Of a stretch of DNA of 16,267 nucleotides, positions 13,423-16,267 are shown one piece after another. How positions within the stretch are numbered: position 1 is the stretch's first letter; each line of letters starts with the position of its first letter. This DNA comes from Collinsella sp. (GTDB lineage Bacteria > Actinomycetota > Coriobacteriia > Coriobacteriales > Coriobacteriaceae): assembly GCA_019414025.1 (NCBI GenBank), contig DXMU01000030.1, forward strand, positions 1 through 16,267. Reading direction: 5' to 3'. Both the position numbers and the translations under genes were made by a program. Under the pieces are notes generated by a model. That model saw only the letters and a program-made list of their open reading frames with translations. It did not search any database and was not told the origin of the DNA.

Positions 13423-14940
13423 ATGGGAACTTATCATAGTACACGAGGACGCACTTTATCATGCTCAAGTAAGGTGGCAATCCGTACCGGCATCGCTCCC
13501 GACGGGGGTTTGTTTGTCTCGGACGAGCTTGGCACCCAGCAGGTCGATATCAGCTCGCTTGCTGATAAATCGTACTTTGAAATCGCTCAAAATGTGTTGG
13601 GAATGTTACTGAACGATTACACGGACGAAGAAATTTCGGCGTGTGTCGACGAGGCATACCGCGGCACGTTCGCGAGTGAAGAGGTCACGCCTCTCGTCAA
13701 GCTCGACGCAGCACCGGGCACCGACGCCCCTCAGACCTATGTGATGGAGCTCTTTGGCGGCCCCACGAGCGCCTTCAAGGACGTCGCCCTGCAGATGCTC
13801 CCCCGCCTCATGGCCCGCACCTCCGCCCAGGACGGCGGCGCCGAGCGCATCATGATCGTCACCGCCACGTCGGGCGACACGGGCAAGGCAGCACTCGCCG
13901 GCTTTGCCGACGCCCCGGGCACGGGCATCACCGTCTTTTATCCCGAGGGCAAAGTCAGCCGCGTACAGAATCTGCAGATGTCCACTCAGGAGGGCGATAA
14001 CGTCGCCGTCTGCGGCATCCGCGGCAACTTCGACGACGCCCAGAGTGCCGTCAAGCGCATCTTTGCCGATAAGGAGCTTGCCGAGCGTCTGGAGGCTTCC
14101 GGCACGGTGCTTTCGAGCGCCAACTCCATCAACGTCGGCCGTCTGGTACCGCAGGTCGTCTACTACTTTGCCGCCTATGCGCAGCTGCTGCGCGCCGGCG
14201 CCATCGAGGCTGGCGACGCCGTAGAGTTCTGCGTGCCCACCGGCAACTTTGGCGATATCTTGGCCGGCTACTACGCCAAGCGCATGGGTCTGCCCGTCGC
14301 CAAGCTCGTCGTGGCGAGCGACAAGAACAACGTGCTGGCCGACTTCCTGACCACCGGCGTCTACGACCGCAACCGTCCGTTCTTCACGACCATCTCGCCG
14401 TCGATGGACATCCTCATCAGCTCCAACCTGGAGCGCATGCTCTACTTCCTGTCCGACGGCGACTGCGAGCTTGTTGCCGACCTTATGGAGCAGCTGGCAC
14501 AGACTGGTCGCTACGAAGTCCCCGCCAACCTGCTGGCAAAGATTCAGAGCGTCTTTGGCTGCGGCTGGGCCAGCGAGGACGAGGTCCGCGCTGCCATCAA
14601 GAGCTGCTGGGACGCAAACGGCTACGTGATCGACCCGCACACCGCCTGCGGCTATCACGTCTTTGAAAAAGTCACCCCCGCCGAGGGCGCCAAGGCCCGC
14701 GTGCTGCTTTCGACCGCCAGCCCCTACAAGTTCCCGCGCGCCTGCTGCGATGCCCTGGGCCTCGACGTGCCCGAGGACGACTTTGAGGCTATGCGTGTGC
14801 TCGAGCAGGCCACCAACACGGTCGCCCCGGCACAGCTCGCCGAGCTCGAGTCCAAGCCCGTCCGCTTCGAAGACGTCTGCGACGTCGATGAGATGGACAG
14901 TTACGTCGAGTCTGCAGCAAAAAAGATGACTACCAACTAA
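13423..14940 (+). CDS. thrC: Threonine synthase
   Basis: The enzyme converts O-phosphohomoserine to threonine using pyridoxal phosphate. The 505-residue length matches the longer E. coli/fungal-type enzymes. It opens with YHSTRG and APDGGLF, carries the PLP lysine in GPTSAFKD (Lys 119), the phosphate-binding TSGDTG (149-154), and PTGNFGDILAGYYAKRMG further on. The ATG at 13423 is chosen because GAGGAG (13408-13413) precedes it and the conserved N-terminus begins there; an ATG at 13378 has no ribosome site. A hairpin with a GAAA loop follows the stop. thrB follows on the same strand after a 204-base gap filled by this terminator and a palindrome. Confidence 0.96.
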   Translation: MGTYHSTRGRTLSCSSKVAIRTGIAPDGGLFVSDELGTQQVDISSLADKSYFEIAQNVLGMLLNDYTDEEISACVDEAYRGTFASEEVTPLVKLDAAPGTDAPQTYVMELFGGPTSAFKDVALQMLPRLMARTSAQDGGAERIMIVTATSGDTGKAALAGFADAPGTGITVFYPEGKVSRVQNLQMSTQEGDNVAVCGIRGNFDDAQSAVKRIFADKELAERLEASGTVLSSANSINVGRLVPQVVYYFAAYAQLLRAGAIEAGDAVEFCVPTGNFGDILAGYYAKRMGLPVAKLVVASDKNNVLADFLTTGVYDRNRPFFTTISPSMDILISSNLERMLYFLSDGDCELVADLMEQLAQTGRYEVPANLLAKIQSVFGCGWASEDEVRAAIKSCWDANGYVIDPHTACGYHVFEKVTPAEGAKARVLLSTASPYKFPRACCDALGLDVPEDDFEAMRVLEQATNTVAPAQLAELESKPVRFEDVCDVDEMDSYVESAAKKMTTN

Positions 14941-14953
14941 AACCCCTTATAAG

Positions 14954-14984
14954 GCGCCGGCGAAAGCCGGCGCACCTTCTTTTA
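14954..14984 (+). terminator. Intrinsic terminator after thrC
   Basis: GCGCCGGC (14954-14961), a GAAA tetraloop, and GCCGGCGC (14966-14973) form a perfect 8-bp GC stem, followed by the T-rich ACCTTCTTTTAT. It starts 13 bases after the thrC stop. This is the clearest conventional terminator in the window and suggests that thrB is at least partly transcribed separately. Confidence 0.8.
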
Positions 14985-15019
14985 TCAGATAACCCCCGGG
15001 ATGATGACGAACGCGCACA

Positions 15020-15131
15020 GCGTGCCTGGCTGTTTAGTTCGTCGCGAGTTCCGCACGCAAAGGAAAGCACTTAATGTGCTTTCCGTCTTGCGCAGGACTG
15101 CCCGAGCAGCGAACTAAACAGCCAGGCACGC
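15020..15131. repeat. Nested palindrome directly upstream of the thrB ribosome site
   Basis: The outer arms 15020-15041 and 15110-15131 are perfect complements over 22 bp. Inside, CGCAA/TTGCG gives a weak middle stem, and GGAAAGCAC/GTGCTTTCC (15062-15070, 15076-15084) makes a perfect 9-bp inner stem with a TTAAT loop. The right arm ends one base before the thrB AGGAGG (15133-15138), so folding could affect thrB translation or transcription. Confidence 0.87.
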
Positions 15132-15144
15132 CAGGAGGACTCAC

Positions 15145-16026
15145 ATGATCAAGATCACCGTCCCAGCAACCAGCGCCAACTTGGGCATTGGCTACGACAC
15201 CCTCGGCATGGCCGTCAGCCTCTACTCACACTTTACCTTCGAGCGCGCCGACAAGCTCACCATCATGGGCTGCCCCGAGGAGTTCCAAAACGAGAACAAC
15301 CTGGTCTACGTGAGCTTTGTGGATGCGCTGGCCGCATGGGGCGAGCCGGCCTTCCCCGTCGCCATCGACATTCAGACCGATGTGCCCGTCGCCCGCGGCC
15401 TGGGCTCCAGCTCCACCTGCGTCGTCGCGGGCATCATGGCAGCCGCCGCACTGACGGGCCACACCGTCGACCGTGCCGAGCTCGTCCGCATCGCCACCGA
15501 GGTCGAGGGCCATCCCGACAACGTCGCCCCCGCTATCCTGGGCGGCGCCGTCTGTTCCTTTACGCCGACCGATTCGCTCCCCCAGTGCCTGCGCTACGAG
15601 GTGAGCGACAAGCTTCGTTTTATTACTGTGATTCCGCCCTACGAGGTGCATACGAGCGAGGCTCGCAAGGTTGTGCCGCAGGAGATTCCACTCTCCATCG
15701 CCGTATGGCAAATGGGCCGCATCGCCGGCATGACGCGCGGCCTGGAGACCGGCGACCTTGACCTGATTGCCGCCGCCAACGACGACCGCATCCAGGAGCC
15801 CTATCGCCGCCGCCTCATCCCCGACTACAACGCTGTGCGCGACACCTGCCTTAACGGCGGCGCCAAGACCATCTGGATCAGCGGTTCGGGCTCGACCCTC
15901 ATGGCCGTAACCGATGACACCATCGTAGCCAAGTTCCTGCAGGTCAAGCTGCGTGAGCAGTTCCCCAAGTGTGAGACGCATATTCTGACGTGCGACACCG
16001 AGGGCGCTCAGATCGAATACCTGTAA
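15145..16026 (+). CDS. thrB: Homoserine kinase
   Basis: The enzyme phosphorylates homoserine to O-phosphohomoserine, the substrate of the threonine synthase encoded upstream. The 293-residue protein is of the GHMP kinase family. It shows the N-terminal PATSANLGIGYD (7-18), the glycine-rich ATP loop PVARGLGSSS (81-90), EGHPDNVAPAILGG, and the C-terminal GSGSTLMAV. AGGAGG at 15133-15138 is well placed before the ATG. The length is typical. No membrane segment is present. It follows thrC in the same direction, with a terminator and a large palindrome between them. Confidence 0.95.
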   Translation: MIKITVPATSANLGIGYDTLGMAVSLYSHFTFERADKLTIMGCPEEFQNENNLVYVSFVDALAAWGEPAFPVAIDIQTDVPVARGLGSSSTCVVAGIMAAAALTGHTVDRAELVRIATEVEGHPDNVAPAILGGAVCSFTPTDSLPQCLRYEVSDKLRFITVIPPYEVHTSEARKVVPQEIPLSIAVWQMGRIAGMTRGLETGDLDLIAAANDDRIQEPYRRRLIPDYNAVRDTCLNGGAKTIWISGSGSTLMAVTDDTIVAKFLQVKLREQFPKCETHILTCDTEGAQIEYL

Positions 16027-16048
16027 TCGCCGTCCCGTATACCCGCCG

Positions 16049-16171
16049 GGGAGGCCAGGGGCTTTGCCCCCAAATCGTCCTCGGACATGACAGGACCCCC
16101 GCTGCGCACTTCGTGCGGCGGGGGTCCTGCCGTCCTGCGGAAAGATTTGGGGGCAAAGCCCCTGGCCTCCC
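16049..16171. repeat. Nested palindrome downstream of thrB
   Basis: The outer arms 16049-16076 and 16144-16171 are perfect complements over 28 bp. After unpaired collars of 14 bases each, the inner stem CAGGACCCCCGC/GCGGGGGTCCTG (16091-16102, 16118-16129) is perfect and is capped by CGCAC-TTC-GTGCG (16105-16117). It starts 22 bases after the thrB stop codon and may serve as its 3' end, but there is no T-run. Confidence 0.88.
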
Positions 16172-16267
16172 TACGTTAACTTCGCTGGCGGCGGCTACAG
16201 GGACCTTCGCTCTGGTGACGCATAATTTCTTTCGCAAATTGACAACCGCATAGCGGAACACGGCCCG
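16172..16267. other. Gene-free end of window
   Basis: No gene, hairpin or convincing promoter is seen. A TTGACA at 16239-16244 has no -10 partner before the window ends, so a promoter for a gene beyond the edge cannot be confirmed. Confidence 0.4.

Noticed and set aside
16239..16267. Promoter with TTGACA at 16239-16244
   Set aside because: The window ends at the expected -10 position and the bases there (GGCCCG) do not resemble one.

Overview
The window looks like a high-GC actinobacterial chromosome, most probably a gut Coriobacteriia such as Collinsella. That is an inference from codon use, gene style and the hairpin-rich intergenic DNA; no marker gene is present to prove it. No rRNA, tRNA, CRISPR array, transposase or phage gene is visible.

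Layout. Positions 130-1209 (+) encode a 6-phosphofructokinase. 1643-2572 (+) encodes an XRE-type regulator with a membrane-embedded C-terminus. 3022-3342 (+) is a small conserved protein of unknown function. 6931-3459 (-) is a two-gene ABC exporter operon (MacB/LolD-type ATPase, then a large FtsX-type permease), bounded by inverted copies of a 35-bp sequence. 7203-7841 (+) is a GyrI-like protein behind a near-ideal LexA/DinR (SOS) box. 8012-9263 (+) is a CLC-type anion transporter gene broken by a +1 frameshift. 9986-9408 (-) is an O6-alkylguanine-DNA alkyltransferase. 9987-10730 is a 744-base gene-free stretch packed with inverted and tandem repeats. 13319-10731 (-) is lysC followed by asd, and diverging from it 13423-16026 (+) is thrC followed by thrB.

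The right-hand 6 kb is a functional unit: aspartate kinase and aspartate-semialdehyde dehydrogenase feed the common trunk of lysine/threonine/methionine synthesis, and homoserine kinase plus threonine synthase finish threonine. Homoserine dehydrogenase, which joins the two halves, is not in the window.

The most unusual feature is the intergenic DNA. At least nine long inverted repeats lie at gene ends or between genes (1201-1360, 1389-1459, 2622-2690, 2753-2892, 9283-9346, 10145-10326, 10589-10718, 15020-15131, 16049-16171). Many share one architecture: an outer stem of about 16-32 bp, an asymmetric unpaired collar, and an inner stem with a short loop. Two share primary sequence (ends AAGTTGCGGTGA), while the others are unrelated in sequence. 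At 10338-10493 three 52-bp tandem units each fold into a nested hairpin, and the third unit carries paired compensatory changes.
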